Source of the DNA: Candidatus Symbiobacter mobilis CR
GTDB lineage: Bacteria; Pseudomonadota; Gammaproteobacteria; Burkholderiales; Burkholderiaceae_C
Length of the DNA stretch: 64,000 nt
Direction: 5' to 3'
NCBI RefSeq assembly: GCF_000477435.1
Contig: NC_022576.1
Location: 496,001-560,000 of the forward strand
The translations under genes were made by a program, and so were the position numbers. Below the pieces are notes generated by a model. It saw nothing but the letters and a program-made list of their open reading frames with translations, had not been told where the DNA came from and did no database searches. The number at the start of each line of letters is the position of its first letter. Within the stretch, counting starts at the first letter, position 1. Positions 11,332 to 20,802 of the stretch are shown here, in pieces.

Positions 11332-12075
11332 TCACGGAGAGGGGCATGATGGAGACGCGGGGGATGCCGCAGGTACAGACTGTCGTAATGCGAACAGTTC
11401 CCGTATCGAGAGCACCGCGAACAGCGAAAAACAGAGGAACGTCCAATTCGCGATAGTGCCACCCAGAAAAACCCAGTCGGAAGAAGAGCAATCGCCGGTG
11501 GCATCAAAGAACATCGGCAAGGCCTTCCCCAAGGGGAGATTGGTGATCTGGCTGTACCAGTCCCGCCCGCAACTACCTTCCAGGGGCGGATACCACTGGA
11601 TCCAGCTCTGGCGTGCAGCGACGACCGCGCCAAACAGTGCAAACATCAGCAACAAGGTAGCACACACACCATGCACGACGCGCCGACGAACCAGCGCAGC
11701 CAGCCCGGCGACGAGTGCCAGCGCAAGCAGCGCATACCGTTGGACGATACACATCGGGCAAGGCTCCACGCCAGTTTGGTGCTGCAAATACACCCCGTAA
11801 CTCACCATCATCACACAGGCGATGCCAACGAAAGCGAACACAGCTCGGCCGCTAAACCATGCGAGGAATCGACGGTATAGATAGATAGCACGCGCAAAAT
11901 CAAACACCTCCCCCGCAGTGCGGGTGGAGGTGTTGGAAGATGGGGAGACGATGAAGGAACCTGGCGCCGCAGAGGCGTCAGGAACTTGCCGGGGCGCTGC
12001 CGGGGGTTCCGGCTGGACCGGCTGCGCTGGAAGGGGCGCTTGCGGAGGAGTTGGAGGATTGCTTGGTGAGTTCAT
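11332..12075 (-). CDS. dsbB: Disulfide bond formation protein DsbB
   Basis: The family core covers about residues 65-235 of this 247-aa reading. It has four predicted membrane helices, the first periplasmic cysteine pair in EPCPMCIVQRYA, and a second pair around GSCGRDWY and GDCSSSDW. DsbB reoxidises DsbA and passes electrons to quinone. The ATG at 12073-12075 has AAGG 7 nt upstream, but it gives an unusual Pro-rich N-terminal extension that overlaps the zinc-ribbon gene out of frame. A GTG at 11905-11907 would give a normal 191-aa DsbB but sits inside a hairpin with poor Shine-Dalgarno spacing. The start is therefore uncertain; the identity is not. Confidence 0.85.
   Translation of the reverse strand: MNSPSNPPTPPQAPLPAQPVQPEPPAAPRQVPDASAAPGSFIVSPSSNTSTRTAGEVFDFARAIYLYRRFLAWFSGRAVFAFVGIACVMMVSYGVYLQHQTGVEPCPMCIVQRYALLALALVAGLAALVRRRVVHGVCATLLLMFALFGAVVAARQSWIQWYPPLEGSCGRDWYSQITNLPLGKALPMFFDATGDCSSSDWVFLGGTIANWTFLCFSLFAVLSIRELFALRQSVPAASPASPSCPSP
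11903..11934 (-). terminator. Strong hairpin between the zinc-ribbon gene and the dsbB core
   Basis: AACACCTCC (11903-11911) pairs perfectly with GGAGGTGTT (11926-11934), with an inner CCCGC-AGT-GCGGG stem and one bulged base. On the minus strand it follows the zinc-ribbon gene stop at 11978 and is followed by TGATTTTG, a weak U-rich stretch. It could be a terminator or attenuator. It would also bury the alternative GTG start of dsbB. Confidence 0.5.
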
Positions 12076-12289
12076 CGAGCGCCTTGCACGACGGGGAGCA
12101 CACAGCTTGCGACTTGCCCAGAATTTTCTTGGAAACCATTTGGGATCGCGCGCGATGCTTGCCGCACAAGAAGCACGACATGGTCGCAGCACCGAAAGAC
12201 GATGCAGCGGTGAACGGAGACCCGGAAACCTTGGACTTGTAGCGCAAGCCGTCGGCAACGATTTTGGTTTTGGTATCAGCTTTAGACAT
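11978..12289 (-). CDS. Small zinc-ribbon-like protein
   Basis: This is a 103-aa basic protein with two cysteine pairs, CFLCGKH and CSPSCK, spaced like a zinc ribbon. A Ser/Ala/Gly/Pro-rich tail follows. Similar short proteins are common in Burkholderiales but I know no established function. Its 3' end overlaps the long reading of dsbB in another frame. The Cys arrangement and a clean ATG start make it more credible than the overlapping Pro-rich frame. Confidence 0.6.
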   Translation of the reverse strand: MSKADTKTKIVADGLRYKSKVSGSPFTAASSFGAATMSCFLCGKHRARSQMVSKKILGKSQAVCSPSCKALDELTKQSSNSSASAPSSAAGPAGTPGSAPASS

Positions 12290-12461
12290 GGTATGCGAAT
12301 TTTACGGCGGCTTGACCATGGAATACCAGGGGCATGCGGAGCAAACCTCGTCAGACTGGGGTACTTTCCGATGCGAACCTGTACCCGAAATGGCGATACC
12401 GAGGAAACGCTACATTCCTGCGCTTCGCTCTTTTCTCGCATTTCCTATTCGCATCTCTCGT

Positions 12462-13975
12462 GAGCCTCTTGCAAAATTCCTGCCGAAGCGAATAGCCGAC
12501 TGCATTTGTCGCCTATAAATTGCGATTTTTTGGAGTCAAAGGGCTGATTCCGGAGTGGAATCGTTCCTGTATCTATCCTGAAGGTCGATATTTCATGATT
12601 CAGCGCGAACGGAAGCCGACATCTGCGGATGCCGTGGATTCCAAGGCGGGAGAAAGGGGGATCATGATCGCAATCGCATCAATTGGTCGGCGCACAACGC
12701 CAGTACGCCGAACATCAGGTGGCTCATTACTTTGGTAGCGCCCCTGACCATGAGGTGGCTTGCGCCAAACTCGTCCTTGAGGCGAGCGTTGGTGCGCTCT
12801 GCAGCGGTACGTTCGTTGTAGCGAATGGCTTCGTGAGGCAAAAACTCGATCTTCTCGCCTCCACGCGGATTGTGGTCAATCAGCGGGACATGGCCCAGGT
12901 TTCGGCTGTCCTCCCGGAGATCATGGCTGCAATAGGCTGCATCCATCAGATCGTAGAGATTCGTCACCCGCTGGGCGCTGATCCGCGACAAGGGGATGGC
13001 AGCACGACTGTCGTGCATCGAGGCCGAGGACAGCAATGCAGCGATAGGCACGCCACAGTCGGCCGTGTCGAGGTGCAATTTGTAGCCATTCCAACTGACC
13101 TTGTAGCCTTGAGCATTGGACTTGGTACCCCGATCACAAGCTGTGGGAATCTCCTCGATCATCTCAGCCAGTGTTTGTATACGCTGACGCGCTAATGGGG
13201 AGGTTTTGGCCGTCTGCTGGCGTTCTTCCCCACTCTTTGGGCGCCCACGCCGCCGCTTGGGCGCGACCGGCGTATCGCAGACTGTGGCCGTTGGCTGGGA
13301 TGCTGGTGGAGCGTCGGTCGCTGGGGTGGTTGTGGGAACGGATGACGGCGCTTGTGTTGCCTTGACCGAACAGGGGCGCTCGCGTGCTTCGATGGCTGTG
13401 CCATCCCGGCTGATGTGCCCAATCAGCTCCTTGCCGAGGTGTTTTTGGATCAAGGCTTCATGCACCCGCTCGGCCAAGCGGGCCTTGGCAAATTCGTCGA
13501 AGGCGCGCGAGAAGGTGGCTTCCGAAGGCAGCACTTTTTGGGTCGGAAAACCACAGATGCGGCGCAAGGAACGATCCACGGACAGACGTTCGATCAACCC
13601 CACCGTCGTGGTAATCCCCAATACCACCTTGGCGACAAAAGCGTTTGCCAGCCACGAGCGTTCGTGCGGCGGGCGACCGAGACCGCACCACGATGCCCGT
13701 ACATACTCCTCAAGGCGAACCCACTCCAGGGTATGGATCACTTTCTCCAGTTTGGGTGTCAACGGCCCCACCTCATTCCAGAGTTCGGGCAAAAGCTCTT
13801 CCTGGACAATGCTCCAGCGTTGCATGAGAAGTTCGCGTCGATTACTATTCATTTTGCGGGCGTTCGATGTCGGATTGAAGAACTTCATCTTGCCAGAAAT
13901 GGCGCGCCCGCACCCGATTTTCTTGCCTCAACCAGCAAAAATTCAGCCTCGGAATCGGGGTTTTGCAAGAGGCTC
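12462..13975 (-). mobile_element. IS5/IS1182-type insertion sequence, 1514 bp, complete
   Basis: The ends are perfect 15-bp inverted repeats, GAGCCTCTTGCAAAA at 12462-12476 and its complement at 13961-13975. A 4-bp target duplication TCGT flanks the element (12458-12461 and 13976-13979). It carries one transposase on the minus strand. The right end lies 19 bp before the yggX start codon, so the element sits between yggX and its original promoter. Confidence 0.85.
12662..13888 (-). CDS. IS5/IS1182-type DDE transposase
   Basis: This is a 408-aa frame. The ATG at 13850-13852 ([13 protein letters not shown]) is an equally good start. The DDE catalytic set can be placed as DGTAIEAR (first Asp), DAAYCS (second Asp) and [14 protein letters not shown] (Glu). 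A basic, Pro/Thr-rich linker with [12 protein letters not shown] divides the catalytic domain. It lies wholly within the inverted repeats and appears intact. The exact IS subgroup is not resolved from motifs alone. Confidence 0.85.
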   Translation of the reverse strand: MKFFNPTSNARKMNSNRRELLMQRWSIVQEELLPELWNEVGPLTPKLEKVIHTLEWVRLEEYVRASWCGLGRPPHERSWLANAFVAKVVLGITTTVGLIERLSVDRSLRRICGFPTQKVLPSEATFSRAFDEFAKARLAERVHEALIQKHLGKELIGHISRDGTAIEARERPCSVKATQAPSSVPTTTPATDAPPASQPTATVCDTPVAPKRRRGRPKSGEERQQTAKTSPLARQRIQTLAEMIEEIPTACDRGTKSNAQGYKVSWNGYKLHLDTADCGVPIAALLSSASMHDSRAAIPLSRISAQRVTNLYDLMDAAYCSHDLREDSRNLGHVPLIDHNPRGGEKIEFLPHEAIRYNERTAAERTNARLKDEFGASHLMVRGATKVMSHLMFGVLALCADQLMRLRS

Positions 13976-13994
13976 TCGTATCTCTCAATACACC

Positions 13995-14270
13995 ATGGCA
14001 AGAACTGTTCATTGCGTCAAGCTTGGCATCGAAGCTGAAGGGCTTGACATCCCCCCTTACCCCGGCCCCTTGGGGCAGCGCATCTGGGCCAACGTGAGCA
14101 AGGAAGCGTATGCACAATGGGTGCGGCGCCAGACGATGCTGATTAACGAATACCGCCTGAACCTCTCCGACCCGCGTGCCCGCCAATACTTGGCCCGGCA
14201 GATGGAAGCCCATTTTTTTGGCGACAGCCCTGAGCCTGAGCCAAATCCTGTGGACTCGACGGGCGGATAG
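13995..14270 (+). CDS. yggX: Probable Fe(2+)-trafficking / oxidative-damage-protection protein YggX
   Basis: This is a 91-aa protein beginning [18 protein letters not shown], with [11 protein letters not shown] and the conserved [16 protein letters not shown] region. These are signature features of the YggX family, including the early cysteine. It protects iron-sulfur proteins under oxidative stress. The frame extends upstream into the IS, but the family start fits only here. No Shine-Dalgarno sequence is visible in the 19 nt between the IS end and the ATG, so expression may be altered by the insertion. Confidence 0.9.
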   Translation: MARTVHCVKLGIEAEGLDIPPYPGPLGQRIWANVSKEAYAQWVRRQTMLINEYRLNLSDPRARQYLARQMEAHFFGDSPEPEPNPVDSTGG

Positions 14271-14289
14271 GCAAAACACAGATACCCCC

Positions 14290-16206
14290 CTACCGCCCAC
14301 GCAGCAGCATCGCATCGAGGTCTTGCATGGTGAGCTGTTTCCACGTTGGCCTGCCGTGGTTGCAGACGTGGGCGCGGTCGGTTTGTTCCATCGTTCGCAA
14401 TAGCGCATTCATTTCGTCGATGCCAAGGTTGCGGTGTGCACGCACGGCGCCGTGGCAGGCCATCGTCGCCAGCAGCCGTTGGTGACCGCGTTCCAAGGCG
14501 GTACTCGCGTCGAACTCGGCCAGGTCGGCCAGCACGTCGCGGGCCAGCGCAACGACATCCCCTTGGGCCAACGCGCTCGGCACGGCGCGAATCGCCAACG
14601 AGCGGGCGGAGATCTGTCCCACTTCCATCCCCAGCGCAGACAACGTATGTTCGTGCGTCTGCGCCGTTGCCAATTCGATGGGGCTGGCAGCAAAACTGGC
14701 CGGAATCAGCAGCCGCTGCACCGGCAGGCGGGGGCAGGCATCCGTTTGCGTGCCATCCACACGCAGTGCGCCCCATTGTTGTTTGAGCTGCTCGTACACG
14801 ATGCGCTCGTGCGCGGCGTGCATGTCAACGATCACCAAGCCCAGCGTGTTTTGCGCCAGGATGTACACCCCATGCAACTGGGCCAGCGCAAAACCTAGCG
14901 GCTGGGTGGTCGATGGCTGTTCGCCCATATCTGATTGGCCACTGTCGCTTTGCTGTGGGCTGCCTACCGCAGCAGGGGAGGGCGCCGGGCTCCAGAGCTT
15001 TTGCAGCGCTTCGACGCCGTGCGCGATGCCCACAGCGTCGAAGTGCTGTTGCGTGTCGTAGACCACGCGCCGCTGCATGGGCGCTGAAGGCGGTGTGGGC
15101 TGTGCAGGCGCGGAGTTGGGGGGCAGTGGCGTATCAAGGCCACGGTGCATGGCCACCACGGTTGCTGCGCGGGCAGTGGGATGGGCGCAGCGCAAGGCGT
15201 CTTCCACAGCGTGGCGCACTGCGCCGTACACCGCCTGCCCCTCCCGAAACCGCACTTCAATTTTGGTGGGATGCACATTGAAGTCGACCCGCTGGGGGTC
15301 GATCTCTACATACAGTGTGTGTACCGGCTTGCGTTGTTCATGTAGGACGTCTTGGTATGCGCTACGCAAGGCGTGGGCAATGACGCGGTCACGCACATAG
15401 CGGCCATTGACGTAACAGTACTGCCGATCCGAGCGGGCACGCCCGGCATCTTCCAGCCCGGCGCGCCCCCACACACGCACCCCAGGCACGGCGTTGGCTG
15501 GGGGGTCGATCCACACCGACTGTTCCACGAATTCGGCACCCAGCACGTGGGCGATGCGCTCTTCAAAAGCCGGCAAATCGGCGTGGGTTCCCTCCCCCAG
15601 GCGTGGGAATTGTTCGACGAGCTTGCCGTCGTGCCAGAGGGCAAAGCCCACTTCCGGGTGCGCCAGCGCGTGGCGGCGCAGCGATTCGATGCAGTGGGCC
15701 AGCTCCGTCGCCGTGGATTTGAGGAACTTGCGCCGCGCCGGGGTCGAAAAAAACAGCTCCTGCACATCGATGGTCGTCCCCTGCGCTCGCGCTGCGGGTT
15801 GGAGTACCCCGGTCGCGGCGTCGAGCACGTAGGCCATGCTCTGCCCCACTGCGCGGGAGGTGATCAAACACTGCGCGATGGAAGAAACCGCAGCCAAGGC
15901 CTCCCCCCGAAAGCCCAGCGTCCCTACAGACTCCAGGTCGGACAAACTGGCGATCTTGCTCGTCGCATGCCGTCGGAACGCCAGGGGCAGTTCCTCTTGG
16001 GGAATGCCGCAGCCATCGTCTTCGACGATGATGCGCCGCACCCCGCCAGCGGCCAGCCGCACGTCGATCTGCGTAGCCCCGGCATCGATGGCGTTGTCCA
16101 GCAACTCGCGTACCACGCAGGCAGGGCGCTCCACCACCTCGCCCGCAGCAATCTGGCTGATGAGCAAATCGGGCAGTTCACGAATGGGATTGCGCAGGGG
16201 TGGCAT
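14290..16206 (-). CDS. mutL: DNA mismatch repair protein MutL
   Basis: This is a 638-aa protein. The ATG at 16204-16206 is preferred because [18 protein letters not shown] (GHKL ATPase start) follows within a few residues; the longer frame adds unrelated sequence. The N-terminal ATPase motifs are [16 protein letters not shown] and HATSKI, followed by [14 protein letters not shown] variable Pro/Gln-rich linker joins a C-terminal dimerisation domain ending near [11 protein letters not shown]. MutL couples MutS mismatch recognition to strand incision. It is convergent with yggX and divergent from yciB. Confidence 0.95.
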   Translation of the reverse strand: MPPLRNPIRELPDLLISQIAAGEVVERPACVVRELLDNAIDAGATQIDVRLAAGGVRRIIVEDDGCGIPQEELPLAFRRHATSKIASLSDLESVGTLGFRGEALAAVSSIAQCLITSRAVGQSMAYVLDAATGVLQPAARAQGTTIDVQELFFSTPARRKFLKSTATELAHCIESLRRHALAHPEVGFALWHDGKLVEQFPRLGEGTHADLPAFEERIAHVLGAEFVEQSVWIDPPANAVPGVRVWGRAGLEDAGRARSDRQYCYVNGRYVRDRVIAHALRSAYQDVLHEQRKPVHTLYVEIDPQRVDFNVHPTKIEVRFREGQAVYGAVRHAVEDALRCAHPTARAATVVAMHRGLDTPLPPNSAPAQPTPPSAPMQRRVVYDTQQHFDAVGIAHGVEALQKLWSPAPSPAAVGSPQQSDSGQSDMGEQPSTTQPLGFALAQLHGVYILAQNTLGLVIVDMHAAHERIVYEQLKQQWGALRVDGTQTDACPRLPVQRLLIPASFAASPIELATAQTHEHTLSALGMEVGQISARSLAIRAVPSALAQGDVVALARDVLADLAEFDASTALERGHQRLLATMACHGAVRAHRNLGIDEMNALLRTMEQTDRAHVCNHGRPTWKQLTMQDLDAMLLRGR

Positions 16207-16332
16207 CGAATAGGAAGAAGAAAAGGAGGGCAGTTTACGGATTCCATCCAGCGCTGTTACCCCATTCCCCTGCGCCCGCAACTCGGCAACAATTCTGCTT
16301 TCTCTCTCCCACATTCTCTATTTCCCGTTCCC

Positions 16333-16875
16333 ATGCGCACCCTTCTTGACTTTTTGCCCATCGTGCTGTTTTTTGGCGCTTACAAGCTGTATGACATTTA
16401 CATGGCCACGGCGGTGTTGATGGCGGCTACGGTTGTGCAGATGGGAGTGGTGTGGGCGATGGATCGCAAATTGCAGGCCATTCACCAGCTCACCCTCGGG
16501 CTGATTCTGCTGTTTGGGTCACTGACCCTGCTGCTGCATGACGAGCGCTTCATCAAATGGAAACCCACGGTGCTGTACGCCGCAATGGGCATTGCCTTGG
16601 GCGCTGCGGCGTGGGTGTGGCGCAAGAATGTGCTCAAAATGATTCTGGGTAGCCAGCTCGATCTGCCGGATTTCGTATGGATGCGCCTGCAGCACGCATG
16701 GGTGGGTTATTGCGTCTTCATGTCAGCGATCAATGCCTACGTCGTCCTGCTCTACAGCACCGAAACCTGGATGTATTTCAAGCTCTGGGGCTATGTATTC
16801 CCGCTGGTGTTTCTGCTCGGGCAAGGCGTGTACATCGCCCGCCATTGGACGGAACCCGCCGGGGACACCCCTTGA
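16333..16875 (+). CDS. yciB: Inner-membrane septation protein YciB
   Basis: This is a 180-aa protein with five or six membrane helices, starting [23 protein letters not shown], the hallmark of the YciB/intracellular septation A family. Further family motifs are [11 protein letters not shown] and the central Trp/Arg segment. The ATG at 16333 was chosen on family length; the long upstream frame is antisense to mutL. It overlaps the xerD start by 4 nt. The family is involved in envelope and septum integrity. Confidence 0.9.
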   Translation: MRTLLDFLPIVLFFGAYKLYDIYMATAVLMAATVVQMGVVWAMDRKLQAIHQLTLGLILLFGSLTLLLHDERFIKWKPTVLYAAMGIALGAAAWVWRKNVLKMILGSQLDLPDFVWMRLQHAWVGYCVFMSAINAYVVLLYSTETWMYFKLWGYVFPLVFLLGQGVYIARHWTEPAGDTP

Positions 16876-17801
16876 CCGACCAGCCCGACCCTGTCGTCGA
16901 TCTGCAATCGGATGCGTCGATCGACCCGTTCCTCGACACGCTGTGGATGGAAGAAGGGTTGGCGGCGCTCACGCTTTCTGCCTATCGCCAAGATTTGCGC
17001 ACGCTGGGACGCTGGCTGCATGGCCACGGTAAGACGCTGCTCCAGGCCGACGCTGACGATCTGCTAGGGTTTTTTGCAGCACACCACGCGCGCACCAAGG
17101 CGACGACGGCGAACCGGCGCCTGACGGTCTGCAAGCGGTTCTACCGCTGGGCGCTACGCGAACACCGCATTGCCCAGGACCCCACGCTCACGCTGCTTTC
17201 CGCCCGCCAACCGTTGCGCGTGCCGGACAGCCTGACCGAGCGCCAGGTCGAAGCTCTGTTGGCCGCGCCGGATGTCCACACCGCGCAAGGCGTGCGGGAC
17301 CGCACGATGCTGGAGCTGATGTACGCCTGCGGGTTGCGCGTGACCGAGCTTGTCACCCTGCAATGCCACCAGGTCTCGATGACCGAACTGGTGCTGCGTG
17401 TGGTGGGCAAAGGCAGCCGGGAGCGGATCGTTCCGTTTGGCGAGATCGCCGGGCTGTGGCTGGAACGCTATATGGCGCATGCACGTCCCGAACTGTTGGC
17501 GGGCAAGGCCTCGGTCGATCTGTTCGTCACCCACCGGGGCAGCACACCGGGGACGGCGATGAGCCGGATGATGTTCTGGATGCTCGTCCGCCAATATGCC
17601 GTTGCGGCGGGCATCACCCAACAGCTTTCCCCCCACACGCTGCGCCACGCCTTCGCCACGCACCTGCTGGATCACGGTGCCGATTTGCGATCCGTCCAAC
17701 TCCTGCTGGGGCATGCCAATGTCTCCACCACGACGATCTACACCCACGTCGCCCGCCAACGCCTGCATGATCTGCATGCCCGGCACCATCCACGAGGGTA
17801 G
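16872..17801 (+). CDS. xerD: Tyrosine recombinase XerD
   Basis: This is a 309-aa protein reading from the TTG at 16872, which overlaps the yciB stop (TTGA). The N-terminal SAM-like core-binding domain (residues 18-105) precedes the catalytic domain with all expected residues: Arg156 (CGLRVTEL), Lys180 (VVGKGSRER), His255-x-x-Arg258 ([12 protein letters not shown]), His281 ([10 protein letters not shown]) and the nucleophile Tyr290. XerD with XerC resolves chromosome dimers at dif. XerD rather than XerC is inferred from overall resemblance. No dif-like site was noticed. Confidence 0.88.
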   Translation: MTDQPDPVVDLQSDASIDPFLDTLWMEEGLAALTLSAYRQDLRTLGRWLHGHGKTLLQADADDLLGFFAAHHARTKATTANRRLTVCKRFYRWALREHRIAQDPTLTLLSARQPLRVPDSLTERQVEALLAAPDVHTAQGVRDRTMLELMYACGLRVTELVTLQCHQVSMTELVLRVVGKGSRERIVPFGEIAGLWLERYMAHARPELLAGKASVDLFVTHRGSTPGTAMSRMMFWMLVRQYAVAAGITQQLSPHTLRHAFATHLLDHGADLRSVQLLLGHANVSTTTIYTHVARQRLHDLHARHHPRG

Positions 17802-18807
17802 GGGTGGTGGACAACTGCCATGACTTTCCTGATTTAGGGCGTTTGTGCAATGTCATGGACCAGGTTCCCTCACCCCCCCAATGCCAACACAATCTGGCGG
17901 ACTGCGCGTTCCACGGCGAATTCCTTCTCGAACAGCTTTCTACAGCGGTTTTGTAATTCGGCGCATTCAGTATCTTGATCGAGTTTGTCCAGCAATGCCA
18001 ATGCCAGGGTTTCCAGCATATCCACGGAATGGGTTTCACAGACTTTGCCGATGTCTTCTTTTCGGATCAAAGTAACCAAGTCATTGCCATGGTTGACGTT
18101 GGCCAACACGGGTAACCCGCTTTGCATGTAGGTCAAAAACTTCCCCGGGATATTGTGGGTTTTGTGTTTGGGGTCGAGCGCAACAATGCCAGCGCAGCAT
18201 TGGGCATACAGTGCGGGGATTTCATCCGGTTCGATTTCGTCTTGAAACAACACATTGTTGAGCCGCCTGCGCACGGTTTCTTTTTGCAATCGCCTGGCTT
18301 CGCTACCACGGCCCACAAAAAGAAACCCCACATCCTTGCGTGGCTGCAAGCGTTCTGCAAGGTCGATGAAAATATCCATGCCTTGCGCAACGCCCATATT
18401 CCCCGCATAAACAAAAACCTTTCTCCCTGCAAGGTGGGTATCTTGCAGGCAGATAGAGCAGGCTTTCTTTCCCACCGTGCCCAGCCAATTTTGCAAAACC
18501 TCTATCTTCTTCCCGGCGCTTGTCTGCTTGGAAAAATAGCCAAGGTTGCCGGGGGATTGCACGCCAATGATGTCTGCAACGGAATATTGATATTTTGCGA
18601 TTGCGCTGAATATGCGGTAAAGTGGACCCGAATGTCAAGACAATTTTTCGGTTGATTTAAGCTGTAGCTGTTGACACACACAACTGCACGGCGTTGCCCC
18701 GGTTTTTGTCTTGGTCTTTGGTCTCCTTTTCTTTCCTCTCCCATGGCTGTTGGCAAGCGAAGCGCGTCAGGCCGAAGGCAAACCCTTGTGGGTAAGCACG
18801 GGTGAGA

Positions 18808-18863
18808 GCTGTGGGGATGTGGGCAAGCTGGGCGTTTTGCAAGCTTGTCCACATCCCCACAGC
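18808..18863. repeat. Long hairpin at the IS3 orfB 3' side
   Basis: GCTGTGGGGATGTGG (18808-18822) and CAAGC (18824-18828) pair with GCTTG (18843-18847) and CCACATCCCCACAGC (18849-18863). The result is about 20 bp of stem with one mismatch. It lies 10 bp after the orfB stop inside the element. It could insulate the transposase gene from outside transcripts or act as a terminator; there is no U tract. Confidence 0.55.
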
Positions 18864-18873
18864 GACCCCCTGC

Positions 18874-19806
18874 TTATCCAGCAAGTGCCATGGCGCGGGC
18901 CTGCGTACTCGGGTTGTCTGGTTTTTCGTTGCTGGCCTGATCTGCGTATTTGTCGATGATCAACGCGCCGCCGCCGCTAGCGTTCGCATAGACCGCATCT
19001 GGCGTTTCGTATTGCAATGACTGATGTGGCCGCTCGCTGTTGTATAGCACGAAGTAGTCGCTCAGTCCCAGCAGCAACTCGTCCACCGTCGCATAGCCCT
19101 TGAGGTAGATGTCCTCGTACTTGACGTTGCGCCACAACCGCTCGACAAAGATGTTGTCAAACGCACGGCCTCGCCCGTCCATGCTGATGGCGATCTTTTC
19201 TCGCTCAAGTACGCCGGTGAAGTCCGCACTGGTGAACTGCGAGCCTTGGTCGCTGTTGAATATCTCGGGCTTACCAAAGTTGCGCAGCGCCTCTTCCAAG
19301 CAGTCCATACAGAAGCTGGCATCCATGCTGTTGCTGATGCGCCAGCTCAACACCTTGCGGCTGTACCAGTCCATCACCGCCACCAAGTACACGAAGCCTT
19401 TGGCCAGGCGGATGTAGGTGATGTCGGTGCTCCAGACCTGGTTGGGCCGGGTGACCTCCACACCGCGCAGCAGATAGGGGTACACCGGATGCTGCGGGTG
19501 TGCCTTACTGCTGTGGGGGCTTGGCGCCATCCCCTGCAGGCCCATCTGACGCATCAGGCGTTGGATGCGCTTGCGGTTGACACCGCAACCCATGGCCTTG
19601 CTCATCATGACCGCCATGCGCCTGCTCCCGTAAAACGGATGTCGGGTGTACTCCTCATCAATCAGGCGGCTGAGCTTCTGGTCGTCTTCGTCGACAACCT
19701 TGGGCTGCTGCTGGGCGTAGGCCGTCGCACGGGAAACGCCTACAAGATCACACTGGCGGGTGACCGCCAGGTCGTCATTCATGTCAATCCAGTCTTGGCG
19801 TTTCAT
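18874..19806 (-). CDS. IS3 family transposase OrfB
   Basis: This is a 310-aa integrase-core transposase. An N-terminal helix-turn-helix-like HTH_21 region (HPFYGSRRM) is followed by the rve domain: WSTDITYI (first Asp), FNSDQGSQFTS (second Asp) and ERLWRNVKYEDIYLKGY (Glu about 35 residues later). The DDE triad is intact. The ATG overlaps the orfA stop, and the same frame is open back to the A8 run, so the active transposase is probably the OrfAB fusion made by -1 frameshifting. Confidence 0.9.
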   Translation of the reverse strand: MKRQDWIDMNDDLAVTRQCDLVGVSRATAYAQQQPKVVDEDDQKLSRLIDEEYTRHPFYGSRRMAVMMSKAMGCGVNRKRIQRLMRQMGLQGMAPSPHSSKAHPQHPVYPYLLRGVEVTRPNQVWSTDITYIRLAKGFVYLVAVMDWYSRKVLSWRISNSMDASFCMDCLEEALRNFGKPEIFNSDQGSQFTSADFTGVLEREKIAISMDGRGRAFDNIFVERLWRNVKYEDIYLKGYATVDELLLGLSDYFVLYNSERPHQSLQYETPDAVYANASGGGALIIDKYADQASNEKPDNPSTQARAMALAG

Positions 19807-20102
19807 GACAGGCTCATCCCGGACTTTTTTTTGAGCCAGTCGAGTTCCATCTTGAGACGCCCGATCTCGCTATACAGGCGATCCGGTTCGCTTTGCGCAT
19901 CCAGCGGCTTGGGGCCGCGTTTGCCTTCGAACAGTGTCTTGGCCTGCTCTTGGATGGCTTTCTTCCACTGGCAAACCTGCACCGGGTGGACATCAAATTC
20001 CTGACCAATCTGGTTGATGGTCTTGCCACTGCGCAAGGCTTCCAACCCCACCTTCGCTTTGTACTCTGCGGTGTGGACTTTGCGCTTCTTCGTTTCACTC
20101 AT
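19803..20102 (-). CDS. IS3 family transposase OrfA
   Basis: This is a 99-aa basic DNA-binding protein with a helix-turn-helix (KTINQIGQEFDVHPVQVCQWKK) in the first half and a leucine-rich segment (SEIGRLKMELDWLKKK) at the end. It fits IS3-family OrfA in size and order and overlaps orfB by 4 nt. It binds the IS ends and supplies the N-terminal part of OrfAB. Confidence 0.88.
   Translation of the reverse strand: MSETKKRKVHTAEYKAKVGLEALRSGKTINQIGQEFDVHPVQVCQWKKAIQEQAKTLFEGKRGPKPLDAQSEPDRLYSEIGRLKMELDWLKKKSGMSLS
19825..19832 (-). promoter_or_regulatory. Probable programmed -1 frameshift site (A8) in IS3
   Basis: Eight T residues on the plus strand give AAAAAAAAG in the orfA message, at codons LKKKS. 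The orfB frame is open from here to its ATG, so slipping back one base yields a continuous OrfAB fusion. This is the usual arrangement in the family; the frequency cannot be read from sequence. Confidence 0.7.
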
Positions 20103-20647
20103 GATTCTGGATCCCCTGGATTGAAGAACATCTTAAATTTTTGTCTTGAATTCGGGGTCCACTTTACGGTAAGGAATGCCGCGTGGCATCAATTGCATAT
20201 CCACAGCCCATTCGGGGAAGATGTCCCGAACGATCAAATACCCTTTGCATTGGGAAGATTTCTTCAGCGCCCCGGCCAAAGGCCCATGGAAGATGGAAGG
20301 GGAATACCAGACGACGCCATCCCACCGTTGGGCGGACAAAGGGCTGGCGCGCAGGTTGCGGAGCATGGCAAACGGCATCCAACCTTCGCCCAGCGTGCGG
20401 CGTACGTAACCGATGTCCTTGGTTTGCGGGGCGCGCAGGCGCAATACCTCCGCGCCTTCGTAGTCATCGATCCGCCAGAGCGTTTCCAGCCCCGGGGTGG
20501 GGAGCAGAACCGTCAGCGCATGGCCTTGGCGCACGAACTCCCGCGACAAATCGCGAAGCTGCACTGCGCCCGAAGTGCGCAATGGTGGAAAGGTATCTGC
20601 AATCAGCGCGAGCCGCATCGTTCCTTGCTCCTGGCCACCTAGTCGCC

Positions 20648-20791
20648 CTAATACCGCTTCCAAACCACGCGGTTCACATAGTCTGTATAGCTGTGGATGA
20701 TCCGCACCACCTTGTCGGCAACATTCGGCATGGCGTAATCTGCCACCAGGCGCAGCGCGCGGTCGGCACCGCGTGGTTGGCTCGACAGAAT
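20648..20791 (-). pseudogene. 3' fragment of fnlC (UDP-GlcNAc 2-epimerase family)
   Basis: The last ~47 codons of an fnlC-type epimerase (ending SYTDYVNRVVWKRY) are nearly identical to the 3' end of the intact gene at 27223. The match stops around 20791, and 5 bp later the repeat TATGTC begins, followed at 20803 by the ISNCY-type element. The fragment keeps the original position directly upstream of wbuB. The rest of this gene copy is lost. Confidence 0.85.
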
Positions 20792-20802
20792 CCCCCTATG
20801 TC

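Larger units (their letters stand above)
18618..20166 (-). mobile_element. IS3-family insertion sequence, 1549 bp, complete
   Basis: The ends are imperfect inverted repeats (TAAAGTGGACCC at the left end, its complement with slight variation at the right). A 3-bp CGG duplication flanks the element at 18615-18617 and 20167-20169. It contains overlapping orfA and orfB with an A8 slippery run. The insertion disrupts wbuB exactly in frame. A solo copy of its right end is present near 63.9 kb. Confidence 0.92.
17870..20618 (-). pseudogene. wbuB: wbuB-like glycosyltransferase (family 4) split by an IS3 element
   Basis: The 5' part (20618 to 20167) and 3' part (18614 to 17870) add up to 1197 nt. Once the IS and one copy of the CGG duplication are removed, this reads as an unbroken 398-aa protein. 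The junction becomes GIPYRIFSAIAKYQYSVAD, which is continuous. The start ATG at 20616-20618 has AGGAG upstream. The N-terminal half begins MRLALIADTFPPLRTSG; the C-terminal half has GNMGVAQGMDIFIDLAERL and the sugar-nucleotide-binding KFLTYMQSGLPVLANV. WbuB-type enzymes transfer N-acetyl-L-fucosamine. The gene is inactivated by a recent insertion. A fragment of fnlC precedes it, as in the related copy at 27 kb. Confidence 0.88.

Noticed and set aside
13206..13994. Upstream extension of the yggX frame
   Set aside because: It lies within the IS antisense to the transposase. The YggX family start is at 13995.
15352..16332. Upstream extension of the yciB frame
   Set aside because: It is antisense to mutL; the YciB family begins at the ATG at 16333.
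17802..17869. Inverted repeat CCATGAC/GTCATGG as the xerD terminator
   Set aside because: The loop is about 27 nt and there is no U tract, so it is too weak to call.
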